NCBI GenBank assembly: GCA_015680685.1
Contig: MNCI01037560.1
Span: 77,658-122,327, forward strand
Direction: 5' to 3'
DNA: 44,670 bases
Origin: Gnetum montanum
Taxonomy: Eukaryota > Streptophyta > Gnetopsida > Gnetales > Gnetaceae
In this document: piece after piece, positions 10,402 through 22,591 of the stretch
How the letters are laid out: every line of letters begins with the position of its first letter
Numbering within the stretch: position 1 is the stretch's first letter
Made by a program: the position numbers and the translations under genes
Notes under the pieces: model-generated
What the model was told of the DNA's origin: nothing
Database searches by the model: none
Seen by the model: only the letters and a program-made list of their open reading frames with translations

Positions 10402-12960
10402 AATGTCTTCTTCTCATAGGGATGATTTTCTGCCAAAATTCGAGCACACATCCAATCAAAGAAATAAACAATCAAATTAGATAGTTCCCCAATAATTCTA
10501 AGTGATATATATTAATCCTAATGAGTATGTGCTTAACTTCACCTTTATCTTACATCAAGATGAATAGATGCCATGGAGGAACATGGAGGGAAACATTGTG
10601 TTGTTGCCCAATCGATTAGTTCCTATGATGCTCCAACAAACTCTTATGAGGTTGGGCATCCAAGGGATCCATGCTAAATACATTGTGTAGGATCATGACT
10701 CTAGGGATTACCATCCCATGAAGGAACAATGTATAATTGATCAACAATGAGAGAAACACTATGAAGCTACGAAGGAAAAATAGTTCAATAACCCCTTGTT
10801 CCAACTGGGCCAAAAAGACAATAAGGATCTCTTCTCTTGGGGTTCTCATTTCACTAATTCTCCTCCCTTTGGTTTTAATGAAAGTGGCTTGAACCAAAAT
10901 TTATAGTCCATTGTAAATAATCCTAGTTTAGGCAAGAATGGGTCCCATGATTATGGGGGATCCAAGGGTAGGAGTCATGGTAGGGATGAGGATAGGCATC
11001 ATGATAATGATCATGATTGTGACCATCAAAGATGGAGTGATAGGAATCATGATGCTAGTCCTATTTCCTCTTCACCTTTGTCATCCTCTTCTTCCTCCTC
11101 TAACTTTGACTAAAGTTGCAAAGGATGTTACCATGATAGAGGTGATTGGTGAGATAGAGATGATCATAGGGCTCACTAGGCTAGTTGAGATTAGGGGCAT
11201 GGGCAATCAAGAGAGGTTCCCCACCATGAAAGAAGGAATACTAGAGGACATCATAGGCATCATGGCCATCATAGAGGTTATGACTATGATGAGTCTTTTC
11301 TTGCAACTTGAAATATGTTGAACATCGTAGAGGTAGTGAGAATTCTGACAAGACATGAGAAAGATAGTAGAATCAAGCAGTTGGATATGAACAATATCCC
11401 CAAATTTTAAGGGGGATACAATTCAGATCTGTAGAATCATCTTAAAGCCTTTCACAATGCTTGTGCCTTACAAAATGTGGAGAGCGAATGGTAGAAATTA
11501 AAGCTATTCCCATGAACACTTATCAAAGAAGTTGAAAGTTGGTATTGGTCTTTAGAGCTGAAATCAATCTGTAGATGGAGTACAATGCTTGAGCTCTTCA
11601 ATGATAAGTATTAGATGTACTCCCAAGTTTCTAACCTAAGAAAGTAGATCCAAGGTAGGAAACAAGGAACACATGAACCTTTGGATATAGCCATGGTAAG
11701 TACTATTTCCTTTTTCACTAATGTCGTAGTTGTGGTTATTCTCAAAGGAAGCAGCTTTGCCATATCATAGATGGACTCTGCATAGAAACAAGAAGAACTC
11801 TTGGGATCTATAGTTAAGGAAGACTATTAGAATTAAGGGCCCATTAGATTCAAAGGTTGATAGAGTAGGTTGTTAACGAAAAAGGAGAGTTAAGAAAAAG
11901 GGAATGTGTTGAGGAATACAATTGGGATCCTTCCATCAGAAAAAGAAAGTCTAGTTATGTCATAATGAGGAGGAGGCACCACATGATTAGGTGGTGCAAA
12001 CAAATACCTTGCTAATTTAGAAATCTATCTCTAAAATTTTATCCAAGGAAGATAAGATGTGGGACTCTTTGAATGAAGGGTTCCAAACTGCTCTGAAAAT
12101 AACAAAGACATACAGAGAGCAGAGTAGTGACCATGATTACAAGAGAAGAAAGAAAGCTAAACATGCCTATCAAAGGGATAAGGGCAAGGCTAATGTAGTA
12201 GAGGAGGTTGTGGAATTTGAAATAGATGATGATGATGGATGTGACATCTACCAATACAAACATTCTAAGGGATGTTTCCCTATTGTGTCACACTTGCAGG
12301 AGTTGGGGTGTATGCTTTAAATCCTAAATTTGCTAAAAGGCAAGCACCCAGAAGGTTGTATTATCCTCAAGGCAACCCTATGTAGTTTCACCATCAATAA
12401 GTCTACTATCCAAGTGAAGCTCCACCATAATCTTATGAGCAGTACCATTAGTGGTAACACCCATGGTCATGGAGGATGCCACCATCAAGGTAGCAATACC
12501 TTTACTGGTAGCCTAATCCATATGGGTAGTATGTTCAACAACCCATTTTTCCGCATGACTCTTCTAGTTATGCTTCATTTCAACATCACTACTATCCTCT
12601 TGAATTTTACAAAGTGCAATCTCCATTTTTAAGAGTGGAATCTCCATATCTTTATCATCCTTCTCATCCTTATGCACAAGTCCCTCCTCCTTCAACTTAA
12701 TTATCACTTGTTACATCAATGCAAGGCAAAATTCCAGCCTAGCCATAGCAACATAATGCCACCAAGGTTGTTAACTTATAGCTAGCTCCTTAGCTGAGTG
12801 GTTCAAAAATCAAATTCCAAAAAAGATCATTCTTCTGAACCAATAGTCCTATAAAGCCATCACAAACTTATGCAGTTAATAGCCTTGCTTCTTCCTCATC
12901 CTCTACATCCAATCCGTTTGAGTCCCTTTCAAATCAAACACATCCCAAGGTGCATACCAT
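10402..12960 (+). pseudogene. gag pseudogene of E1
   Basis: The proposed start MSSSHRDDFLPKFEHTS lies about 135 bp after the primer site. Recognisable pieces in order, shared with E0: FTFILHQDE, GNIVLLPNRL, KYIV-DHDSRDYHP, a His/Arg- and Ser-rich region (10930-11120), a capsid-like stretch with NACALQNVESEW near 11450-11490, and an acidic/basic segment MWDSLNEGFQTALK (12057) leading to a nucleocapsid-like CDIYQYKHSKGCFP (about 12240). The second Cys of that zinc knuckle is Tyr. A His/Pro/Tyr-rich tail follows (12400-12700). There are many stops and frameshifts and no intact product. Its job would be particle assembly and RNA packaging. Confidence 0.7.
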
Positions 12961-13173
12961 CATGTTAACCAATGTGATAACTAATTGAATAAAGGTTGGC
13001 CACCTTCCTAGGAGAATATTTGATCTAAGAAGTCCCTTAATCTATTTGCAAAGCACTGTGAATGAGTCATGCAAGGCTCTTCTTAATTCAAGTTCTAGTG
13101 TTAATCTAGTTTCTCATGAGATGTGCATAGGCTAGAACATACCTCCACTTAAGAAATGTAACATCCATCTTGA

Positions 13174-13455
13174 GTTGGTAGATCAATCCATCACTATTCC
13201 AGTGGGGCTAGTGGAGAACATTATGACCACCATCTATGGGTGGTCCTATCTTGCCAATTTTTTGGTGATCTGGGTTGATAATTGTAAGGGGGACTTCTTA
13301 ATCATCATGGAGAGGGCTTGGTTAAGTATCATTGATGCATGGTTGGGCATCAAGGACCTTTCCTTGGATATTTCCAAGGAAAATTCATTTAGAAAGATCA
13401 AGAAGAAGAGAGTTCCATGCATCATGTACAATGATATAGGGTGTAACCATGTGTA
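13174..13455 (+). pseudogene. aspartic protease region of E1
   Basis: The 93-codon open stretch includes MVDQSITIPVGLVENI, NFLVIWVDNCKGDFLIIMER and AWLSIIDAWLG. It follows the pattern of the second half of an Athila-lineage protease (IPVGxVE...F.V.D...PLILGRPFL...A.IDV). The usual LGRPFL is degraded to IMERAWL, and the catalytic D-S/T-G lies upstream in broken frame. The enzyme would cut the Gag-Pol polyprotein. This copy is not functional. Confidence 0.6.
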
Positions 13456-14029
13456 GAAACTATTGGCCATCAAAAGTACATCCATTGTAGCATGTAGACA
13501 ATATGTAGATAAGATAGAAATTTCAAGGTGCTTGTAAGTAGTAAAAACAAAATAGGACTATATTTAGTGGCTAATAGCTGATCTTGAAAGTAGCACACTT
13601 TTTATGAAATAACTGAAATCTTAACAAGTACCTATGTTGAAGGCATGGAAGAATTGGAGCAAGTTCATAAGCAACTCTCCGATGATGAACTTGATAATAC
13701 TTATTAGGTAGACTTGAAAATCCCTAACAATCTCAAACAAGAGCCTTTAAAGTTGAAAAATCTACCTACTGCCATGGAATATATTTTTCTAAAAAATGGC
13801 AAGTGGGTAATAATCAATGCCAACCTTTCTTCTGAAAAAAAAGAGATGCTATTGAGGGTGACTAATAAATGACTAACAACCTTTTCTTGGTCATATTCTG
13901 AACTCACTAGGATTGATCCTAGGATATGCCAGCATCACATCTATATTAATCCTTCTATGAAGCCCAAGAGGTAGTTGTAGTGATGGTTGAACCCCAAATT
14001 GAAGCAAATCATCAAGGATCAGATTGAAA

Positions 14030-14640
14030 ACTCCTCAAGGCAAGGTTCATCTATCCCATTGTAGATAGTGAGTGGGTTAGTCCACTTGTGATCATGCTAA
14101 AGAAAGGTGGCAAGTGGAGGGTCTATATTGATTATAGGCTACTGAACATGATGATGTAAAAAGATCATTTTTGATTGCCATTTGTGAGCCAAGTGTTGAA
14201 CACTATCTCTAGGCATTACTTCTCTAGCTTTCTATATGGTTATAGTGGCTATAACCAAATTTAGATTACACCTGAAGATTAGGAAAAAACCACATTTACA
14301 AGTTCCTCAGGCACTTTTGCATACAGAAAGATGCCTTTTGATCTATGCAATGCCCCTGTAACCTTCCAAAACCTTGTCCTTAGCATTTTTCAATAGCAAA
14401 TTGGTAGCAGGGTGAAATTCTTCATGGATGACTTCTCCACCTATGGTGCTACATTTGAGCAAGCCTTGGACTACCTTAAGAAAGTGCTAAAAATGTGTGT
14501 GGAGACCAACCTTTGGCTCAATTGGTAAAAGGACCATCTAATGATCTACAAGGGCATTATGTTGGGGCATAGAATCTTACAAGTAAGGATTGAGATGGAC
14601 ACTTAAAAATAAGGGTTATCTGAGGAATTATCCTCTAGCT
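14030..14640 (+). pseudogene. reverse transcriptase region of E1 (Athila lineage)
   Basis: Motifs in order on the plus strand: FIYPIVDSEWVSPLVIMLKK, GGKWRVYIDYRLLN, KDHF-LPFVSQVLN, GYSGYNQI, EKTTFTSSSGTFAYRKMPF, LCNAPVTFQN, the catalytic FMDDFSTYG (14421-14447; canonical FMDDFSVFG), LKMCVETNLWLNW and IMLGHRIL. FMDDFS, rather than the YVDD/YIDD of most other plant Ty3 elements, and ETNLVLNW are Athila hallmarks. The two catalytic Asp of the DD pair are retained, but internal stops kill the gene. It belongs to one pol reading unit with the protease before it and RNase H after it. Confidence 0.88.
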
Positions 14641-15310
14641 AAAAAAATGTCAAAGATTTCTGGTCATTCCTTGGTCTCATTGGCTACTACTGGCAATTCA
14701 TAAAGAATTTCTCTAAGATTATTAAATCATTGTGGAAGTGAGAAAGAACAATGCTCCATTCTTATGGACCAAGGAATGTGAAAAGGCATTCTAGAAACTC
14801 AAGAAGAAGCTTGTAGAAACTCCAATTCTACGAGCACCTAACTAGTCTAGGTCATTTCACATCATGATGAGTGCATTAAACTATACCTTGAGAGCTATGC
14901 TCACATAGTTTGATGATTAAAAACATCCATACTACATCCATTGTGTAAGTGATAGCATTTTGGGTGCACAACTAAACTACATAACAACAAAGAAAGAATT
15001 GATGGTGGTGGTATATGCCTTGGAAATGTTTAGGCACTATGTGCTTGGGTACAAGGTGTTTGTGCACACATACCATAGTGTAATTTGATTCCTGATGAAT
15101 AAACCAATGGTGATCCCCCATGTCATAAAGTGGCTTATGATCTTGTATGAATTCAATCTCATGATGGTAGATCAAAAGGAAACTAAGAATGTGGTTTCTA
15201 ATCAATTATCTCGGTTACAATGGGATAACAAAGAGGAGGAGAGCCCACTTTTTGATCAATTTCTTGATGAACTTCTTTTTGCTGGTGCAACAAATGAATA
15301 AGTGCTTAAT
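14641..15310 (+). pseudogene. RNase H region of E1
   Basis: Recognisable in pieces: YTLRAML, LNYITTKKELMVVVYALEMF, HYVLGYKVFVHTYHSV (TDH of the family changed to TYH), KPMVIPHVIKWLMILYEFNL and DQKETKNVVSNQLSRL. The last corresponds to the GxxNxVADxLSRL end motif of plant Ty3 RNase H. It degrades the RNA strand during reverse transcription. The frame is broken by stops and frameshifts. Confidence 0.75.
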
Positions 15311-15399
15311 GAACCTACATGGAATGATGACATCCTCACTTATCTTCTCACTAGGAAGATGCCACAAGAGTTAGAACACAAAAAGAAACGACAATTTCT

Positions 15400-16670
15400 T
15401 CATTAGGCCAAATGCTTCATAGAGATCAATGGACATCTTTACAAGGTGGATGTTGATGGCTAGGTTCATTGGTGTGTTCCTGATGTTGACCAATTGTGCA
15501 CCCTCTAGGATGCTCATGAGGACCCTTGTAGGGACCATTATGCTAGGAGATTCATGGTCATTAAGATCCTAATGGGAGGGTATTACTTACCAACACTCCT
15601 TAGGGATGCTCACCAGTTCATCTACTCTTGTGACTATTGTCAAAGTAATGGTGGGATGACCACTCAAATGGAGGGACCTCAGCAGTGGATCCAACCATTG
15701 GAATCCTTTGAAATATGGTTCATTGAATTCATGGGTTCCATCACACCCATGTTAAATGGAAAAGCATACATAAAAGTTGTTATTGACTATTGTACGAAAT
15801 GGGTAGAAGCAATTGCCATCACCGACTATAAATCTTTTACAACTACTTGATTTGTATAATAGAATGTTGTAAATAGGTTTGGGATGCCACATGTACTAAT
15901 TTCTAATAATGGTACTCACTTTACAATCACCACCTTTTGAAAGCTCATGCAATGCTTGGGGATAGAGCATAAATTAACAACACCCTATTACTCGTAAGGC
16001 AACAGTCAAGTAAAGGTAACAAATAGGGAGATCACTAAGATCTTAACTATAACATTTAGCAAATATAGGAGAGACTAGAGCACAAAACCTAATGATGCCC
16101 TTTGTGTCTACCACTCAACATGAAAAATTTCTATAGGCTATTCTCCCTATGAGTTGGTGTATAAAATGATGCCAACTCTTCCTATTCAATCCAAACTTCA
16201 TACACTTTCAATAGCTTGTGAACTTGATCTTGACCTTAGCCTAGCATACAAAGAAAGACTGATCAACCTTAATGTGCTAGATGAGAATAGACTGGTGGCC
16301 TTATCCTTGAATGAAGTGCACAAGGCATTTAACAAACAATTCATAACCTCAAAATATGGATAGTAAAATTTCAACATGGAGACAAGGTCCTTTACTAGAA
16401 CCCCACGCATGTGCCACAATGAACTAAGTTCCAAACATTGTTGGAAGGGCCTTACATAATTTATGAAACCTTTTCTTATAGAACCATGTTAATATACAAA
16501 CCTAAAAGCCCAAATAAAAAATATTTGGTCAACATGCAACAAGTAAAATCTTTCCATAAGCACAAAAGAGCTAGTGCTAGTAACACCTCATTGGATGAAC
16601 AACCTCACTCAATCTTTCAAATCTCCTTCTTCCAACTCAGTCATGGGGAAGATGGCCATCCATGCTAACC
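15400..16670 (+). pseudogene. integrase region of E1
   Basis: The N-terminal zinc-finger region ends HQFIYSCDYCQ (about 15610-15645). The core reads FMGSITPML, KVVIDYCTKWVEA (first catalytic Asp kept), FGMPHVLISNNGTHF, where the second catalytic Asp of the family SDRGTHF is Asn, and NSQVKVTNREI, where the third catalytic residue, usually Glu in GQAEVSNREI, is Lys. Then come IGYSPYELVYK, LDLSLAYKERLINLNVLDENR and a C-terminal tail to about 16670. The family inserts the element DNA and leaves a 5-bp duplication. Loss of two catalytic residues plus stops makes this copy inactive. Confidence 0.85.
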
Positions 16671-18104
16671 AATCAAGTGGTTCCTCAATTTTTACACTTT
16701 TGTGTTTTACACTTTCTTTGTTTTTACACTTTTTTTTTTACACCATCATTAGGAAATTTTATCCTTCTTGAATATTTTACAATTTCTTTTATATTTTACC
16801 TTATGTGATACTTAAATTTTCTAATAAATTACTTTATTTCCAACATGACACAGTGATGCTAAAGTTATTTTCTAATGGTGGTTTGTACTTAATGCTTTTG
16901 ATTATTAATGTTTGGTTTATTTCTTTGAATTTTGATATTGATAGCTAAGACAATGTTTCTTTCTCATGGAAGAGGCAGTGAGTTCACATCATCCACCCAT
17001 CCACAACACTCTATGGTTTTTCTTGTTTTGAAAATATGAGGACCCTTTCCTTAATGAAACTTGAACAAACTTGTGACCTTGATAGTTTCCAAACTTAGGA
17101 AAGATTAAATGGAATGATAAGGGTATGACTTGAAGGGGATTCAATGCTCTCTATACTTATCCAAACTCTTGAGTGCATGAGTGTTTTCATAGATTTCTTA
17201 ACATTATGCTATCAACCAATAATAGGAAGTTAAAGTCTTTTCATGGTGTGGTTCTCATCCAAAAATCTAAAAAAAAATGAATGATGGAAATTCTAAGCAC
17301 ACCCCTTAGACAAAAGAATAGGCTACAAGCACTGGTTATGGGACTATAAAGACATGTTATCCATGCCTAAAGGTTTCCTCTAACTAAGGCCCTTTCTTAC
17401 TTCCTACTTATCTTTTCTTCTAAATAAGGAATGGTGTTTGATTCATGGGAGAATTTTTGTGTCTTGAGGGGGTGGGTAGGTCTTAGAGTATCAATGCAAA
17501 GTCATTAAAAGTGATTGATTTTGATCTGAACTAAGGATGAACTTTATCAGGTTGTTTAACTACAAAATCCATAAGGGACTTCATGTAACCATGAGATAGA
17601 ACTCCATTCCACCTTCTTTCTCATCCACCAACGCTTTCCTTAATTCACCTCATTCCTAGGTTTCCATGTCATGTTCAATGTCTTAACTTGATGTGTCAAA
17701 ATTCTTAGGTAGATTCTTCCAAATTTGGTCCTTAACTTTCTATAACCATTAATCAACTGTAGGGTCCACACACTCCTTGGTTTGAGGATATGTAAGGGAG
17801 AAAAGGACATGAGCCTACTATGGGGAGGATTCACTTGCATTTATCTTGGTTGGGTTGGTTAACTTCCTTATCCTTATGCATTTTCACAATCAAATCTTCC
17901 ATGTTCCTCATCGGTTGCATCCAATTGTGCAATCGTTAATGGCATCTTTTCCAAAAAAATCTCATTCTCCAATTTTTTGAACCATCTAATCCCTCTTCAA
18001 GTATTTCATCATGTTCACAACTTTACTAGCTCTCTATAGACCCCAAGTTCATGCTTAAACTCCTTGTATTTTTCAAAATATTTAAAGTGAAAATTTTTCT
18101 TCAT
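16671..18104 (+). other. post-pol spacer of E1
   Basis: Between integrase and the third gene. T-rich words such as TTTTTACACTTTTGTG occur at 16689-16742. No coding region is recognised; a 66-codon minus-strand open piece at 17640-17840 lacks similarity to anything I know. In E4 a similar spacer (about 42336-43689) follows gag directly. Confidence 0.5.
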
Positions 18105-18300
18105 CCGCTTTGTCAATAGAACCCTGTCAATGGAGGAGACATGTAGATAAGACCCCATCAATGGGACCCCATCGATGCAAGGAAAAAATATCTATATATA
18201 CGCATGAACACTTAATAATTTTTCACATTTAAGCTCAAATGTGAGGGGGAGTATTTGAATTTTCCCGAGCCCAAAACCTTCCAAGAGCCATAACTTTCTA
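18105..18300 (+). promoter_or_regulatory. putative internal promoter and leader of the E1 third gene
   Basis: CCCATCAATGGGAC (18154-18167), GTCAATGGA (18125-18133) and CCCCATCGATG (18167-18177) reproduce the motif of E1's own LTR array; the 14-mer recurs exactly at 21850-21863 of the 3' LTR. Fourteen bases on is a TATA box, CTATATATA (18192-18200), then a leader containing ACACTTAATAATTTTTCACA and GTGAGGGGGAGTATTTGAA. This leader aligns with E4's leader at 42190-42295 on its minus strand (ACACTTAGCATCATTTTTCC, GTGGGGGGATTTTTTGAA). Transcription would enter the gene starting at 18646. Promoter activity is inference. Confidence 0.55.
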
Positions 18301-18347
18301 ACCATTTGTCTAATTCACTCCATTCTTCAGTTCTATAGCTATGAAAG

Positions 18348-18645
18348 GTAAGCTCTTTTTCATGGAGGCCACAAACCTTAGGTTTTTGATAGAAAAATTT
18401 TCAAAATTTTCTAACCCCCATGAAGGTTAAACTAAGAAACTAACATCAAAACATCAATTTATGAAAATTAAACCCTTTCAACAAACTCTAGTGACATCTT
18501 AAACCAAATTGTGTTAAAGTAATATTTAAATAATCAATCTACCATGGTTATAACTTAGTCAAAGTGTAACTACCCAATGAGATAAAATACTTAAATGCTA
18601 AAGTTACACATTATTTGCTAATCCTTAGTTATGTTGTGACCATAG
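18348..18645 (+). other. possible intron in the leader of the E1 third gene
   Basis: A consensus-like donor AAAG|GTAAGC at 18347/18348 and an acceptor ...GACCATAG ending at 18645, directly before the start codon. In E4 the start codon is likewise preceded directly by an acceptor-like ...GTGATTGCAG. I could not find the matching donor in E4. Athila-type third genes are known to be expressed through spliced RNAs, which makes this plausible but unproven. Confidence 0.35.
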
Positions 18646-21509
18646 ATGGCACCTAAAGGAAAGCACACGTAGGAAGGAGGATTGTCCCAACGAAGGGAAA
18701 TATGGCCAAGAACCGAAAGGGGTTAAGAATAGGCCCATGAGTAAGCAGCTAAAACCCATGCAACAAGAACTCTTTAGAAGAATCCTGAAGTAGAATTTAT
18801 AAGGTAGATTTTTAAAGTAGTGGCCACAAATAAACAATTACACTAAGATGAGGCACCAAGGCCAAGACCAAGCCTTGAGATCACCCTGACAGATGCTTAC
18901 CTTAATCAAATCAAATCTAAGGAGGTTCAGAAATCTATGCTCAAAGAGATAAACTTTGGACTTTTCTTGGAGTTTTCTTCATCAAAAGCTAAGACACAAT
19001 TGTAGAACTCTTTCATTTGGTCCATCATCACTTTCAGTGGGTAGTGGTGCATGGGAGAGACATACCTTTTTGAAAACAATAGACAAATAAGTTCAATGAT
19101 CAAGATTAATGAAATTTCTATGTCTTGCTCAATGAAAGTAAGTTTAGAGGTCCTTAGGTTGCCAGATATTGGGGTTAATCTTGTAGAAATTCCAACGCAA
19201 GTAGATCCTGGCATCAAGAAAGAATGAATGTAATGGTGTGATGGAGTTGACTGTAAGGAGTTTCATGCACTCACCACAATAGAACATGCATAATTTAAGA
19301 TTATGGCCTTTCACCACAATCCAACAATGAGGCCAAAAAAAGTCATAGTCTTCTGCACCTATGTGTGTGCTGCTTTGAGTGGAAGATTCCCAACTAACTT
19401 TCCATAGTTGATCTATCTTAAGATAGAAAAGAGATTCAAGGAGAACGAACATGGAAGGAAGACACTTCCCTTTTCGTGACTTATCAAAAAACTATGCAAG
19501 AGAGGAGGCATAGCACATTACACAAATAACACCATCTAACATGTGCCAACCACATCTTCGGCAAAAATGATGAAGGACAAGGTGCCTACCAAAGTCATTC
19601 AAGAAGAGGACCAACAACAACCACCTCCATCACCTACTCATAAAACAATGCTAGAAACCTGTACTACCATTAAGGACATGTGCGAACTCTAAGAGAAACT
19701 CTTACAACAACATTAGTAGCAAGTAGGGATGAGTCGTGGTGATCCATATGTGTATAGACCAATAATGAGTCACCTCAATGAAGTGCCTCAAACCATTAGT
19801 TAGATGGAAGCTGGGATGTCAATTTTCTCAACCCAAAGGATGCAGGTGCCCACAAGGTCAAATCCAAGCACTAGAGATGTAACAATATCCCTCTCATAAT
19901 AGTAGTAATTCTCAAACATATTTTGGAATGTTGCTATCTTTTTGGTGTGTCTAGAGGAGTGTGAGGGGTAATTGTCTTGGTGATCTAGCATCATAGGTTG
20001 AAGATGATGGTTGAAGTGGTTTTTGACAAGGTGGCCAAAGCACTTAATGCATCTGTGGAATTTGTACTAGTCATTTCTGCACTCAAAGATGTGTAGACAC
20101 CTACAAAAGCTCTCAACAGTTGATTAAGTGTAGCCCAACATGAAGAATTTCTAGACTAAATAGTGGAAACTAGGTAATTGATTCAAGATGTGCTTAATCT
20201 TTCAGATACCATCACTACAACCTAGGTAGAGATGCTAGAAGTAAGGAACAAGAACATCATAATGAAGAAGCAACTTAAAATAGCCATGGCTAAAAAATAA
20301 TGCTTAGCTATGAAAGTTTCCAATCTAAGAGACTACTTTGTTGATCCCACATTTTTCAACCAAGTAATCACAAGAAATAAATCTTCCTAGTAGCTTCAAA
20401 AGCATCTCAAAGAGGTTGATAATGCCAAGGAGATAGCGATCTTTGACTAGTCCTTGGCCAATGCCATGATGTATAATATTCAAAAAGACTTGGTTCAAAC
20501 TCACTATGAGAATGAAATCCTGACTGCAAAAAATCATTACCTTTAGAATGTTAATACACAAAAGCAACATATGTCAAAATTCATCCATCAATAGTAGAAG
20601 TAGCTAGCCAAGGGAAATGTAGAATTGAGGAGATTGGCAGTAGAAAACCTAAACCTCTCCATGGAGGAAGTCCATGCCTTATACCAAAAATATGCAATTG
20701 AGATTACCACTTGGAAGAATGAGGCTTGAAGTTTGAAAGAGTGAAGAATCACTATAGGGACTAAGTGGGATTGCAAAAAGAAATCAACTAGAATGAAATC
20801 CAATTAGTAAAGGAAAAAGTCAATGAGATCCTCTAGCAGCTCCAGCAAGGAGGTGATGTGTGGCAACCTATCTTTGATGGGTTGAACATGTACAAAAAAG
20901 CTAAAATCTGCCTAAAAAGACTGCAAATTAAGGAGATGACTGAATACATGGAGCTTACCAACCTTCACTATGCAAACCTAGCGATGCTAATTATCAAAGG
21001 TCACAATCAAAATTGAAAAAGTAAGTGGTCAGCTTATATTTGTTGTATGAGGTAGAGTTTAAGCATCATAAAGAGACTAAGCAAATTTTGCAACAACAAA
21101 CACAAAACTTGAGGTTCTCAAGGAAAAGTTCAATAATCAATGATCAACCACTAAGAACCTAGCAAAAAGGATGAAGGACTTCTAGGAGCTGCAAAATGCA
21201 CTCAAAATGTTCAACATAAAATGTAAATAGTTCACTACCTGGTTCATGAATGTGAGTGAGCTATTCTCAACAATGTCCTATCCATGGGATATTCCCATTC
21301 TAGTCCACATTGGTGATGCAACATGAGTCATGAATGATCCCTGGAGTAAGGAGGAGAAGATGAATAAATTGTTGGATGTCTTCTGTCTTCCACCAAAAGT
21401 TGCAGCTACCTTAAGACAACCACAAAAATCGCCTCAACCACTGCCTATGCTCGAAGTAGGAGAAGGTCCTTCAGAACCTCAGAAGCCTCCACTATCTAGG
21501 ACTATCTAA
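18646..21509 (+). pseudogene. env-position third gene (ORF3) of E1, decayed
   Basis: It starts MAPKGKHT and ends EPQKPPLSRTI before TAA at 21507-21509. The length, about 2.86 kb, matches the 2.79-kb homologue in E4. Shared pieces include LEITLTDAYLN / LTLPLECVQA, SLEVLRLPDIG / AISEVLNLSNTG followed by a VDPGI / SDPDV pair (near 19120-19210), and EYMELTNLHYANLAML / EYMDLANLRYANLAML (about 20942). The second half is charged and coiled-coil-like with many Lys, Glu and Gln. Stops, mostly TAG and TAA, and frameshifts abound. No signal peptide or membrane helix is seen, so calling it an envelope protein would rest on position only. The real role is unknown. Confidence 0.75.
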
Positions 21510-21727
21510 AATTCTTCATCATCTTCATGTCATTCAAGGATTTGTATTTGTTAGTTTTGTCCTAGTGTTTAATTTTGTTATCCTGAATACTAAAATTTTG
21601 TAATGATTGTAAAATTATACACTTGGGCACTTAGTTTTTGTTGTGTCTATTTTGTGTGTCTATAGTTAGTCAATAATCCCATACCTTTCCAAATTTTGTA
21701 AGGAATTCAAGGATGAGTTTTCATTCA

Positions 21728-21739
21728 GTCATGGGGGTA
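21728..21739 (+). other. polypurine tract region of E1
   Basis: GTCATGGGGGTA directly precedes the 3' LTR. The same tract (GTCATGGGGGTA) precedes the E4 3' LTR on the minus strand at 38871-38882. Its exact conservation between two otherwise diverged elements supports a role as plus-strand primer. Confidence 0.8.
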
Positions 21740-22586
21740 TGATGAGTCAATTGTTAGGCTACATTAATGAGATGTCATCAATGTGATCCCATCAATAGGA
21801 TCTTATTGATGTGATCTAATTGATGCAAGGTTTAGCCTATTGATATGTACCCATCAATGGGACACCCTATTTTCCCCTATAAGTGTGCACCTACTCATCA
21901 CATTTATGACATTCCTTTCATAGTTGTAGTGAAGCACTTACAATTTTTCCTCTTAGAAGTTAGAATATTTTTTGAGTGCCCATAGTAGAAGTTAAAGAGT
22001 GTACGAATATTTATTTGAGCATAGTTATACCCGAGCACTTTAGTGTGGACGATAATAAAGATGAGCTTTTCTGATAAAGCTTGTAATACTTGCACTAAAT
22101 TCATTATTTCCTTATGCATTTAATATTCATGCAATTTACTTTAGTATTTTTAAGTAATTAATTAATATTGATTTAATAGCACACATAAATACAACCACTT
22201 TGAGCATACATTTAATGCTTGGTAATCCCAATGACACTTAATGTGCGATAACCCAATAGCACTATACGTGTTCAAGATGTGTATGACAAGTGGGAATAGA
22301 TGCTTATGTTAGGATTAGTTAAGTGTTAACTAGTTGTTAGATTAATTTAGAAATTAAATAATTTATTCTTTATTCTTATTCTTAGGTGACTTAAACCACA
22401 AAAGATAGAACAATAATAAAAATCATATGCCTCAGTTGAAATTGGGAAGAAAACAATTGCAATGGTTAGTTTATCCTCCTAAAACCAATGTACTTAGAAA
22501 CCTAAAGTCCTTGGAATTTGACTATATTACTGAGTGAACACTAGTGATTCGTATGGTTGGAAGTAGGATAAACGCATCACTCATTA
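21740..22586 (+). repeat. 3' LTR of E1
   Basis: 847 bp, TGATGAG...CTCATTA. It aligns over its length with the 5' LTR and carries the same CATCAATGGGATC-type array (about 21765-21863) and a TATA-like CCTATAAGTG (21876-21885). The conserved block CTCTTAGAAGTTAGAATATT occurs in both LTRs. Confidence 0.92.
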
Positions 22587-22591
22587 GTAAG
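22587..22591. other. target site duplication of E1, right copy (GTAAG)
   Basis: Perfect repeat of 9311-9315. Confidence 0.9.

Larger units (their letters stand above)
9316..22586 (+). mobile_element. E1: complete but decayed Athila-lineage Ty3/gypsy retrotransposon
   Basis: The element is 13,271 bp with two LTRs (9316-10247, 21740-22586), flanking GTAAG duplications, a tRNA-Asp-type primer site, gag, protease, RT, RNase H, integrase, an env-position third gene and a polypurine tract, in canonical order. RT and integrase motifs (FMDDFS, TNLWLNW, LGHRI; WVEA, NGTHF, NREI) are those of the Athila lineage. The two LTRs differ at roughly one site in five by eye and all genes carry stops and frameshifts, so it is an old, dead copy. 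It lies inside a minus-strand Tat-lineage element. Confidence 0.92.

Noticed and set aside
18646-21509. True envelope glycoprotein gene
   Set aside because: Position matches the env-like gene of Athila, but neither E1 nor E4 shows a signal peptide, membrane helix or fusion-type segment. The C-terminal half looks like a soluble coiled coil.
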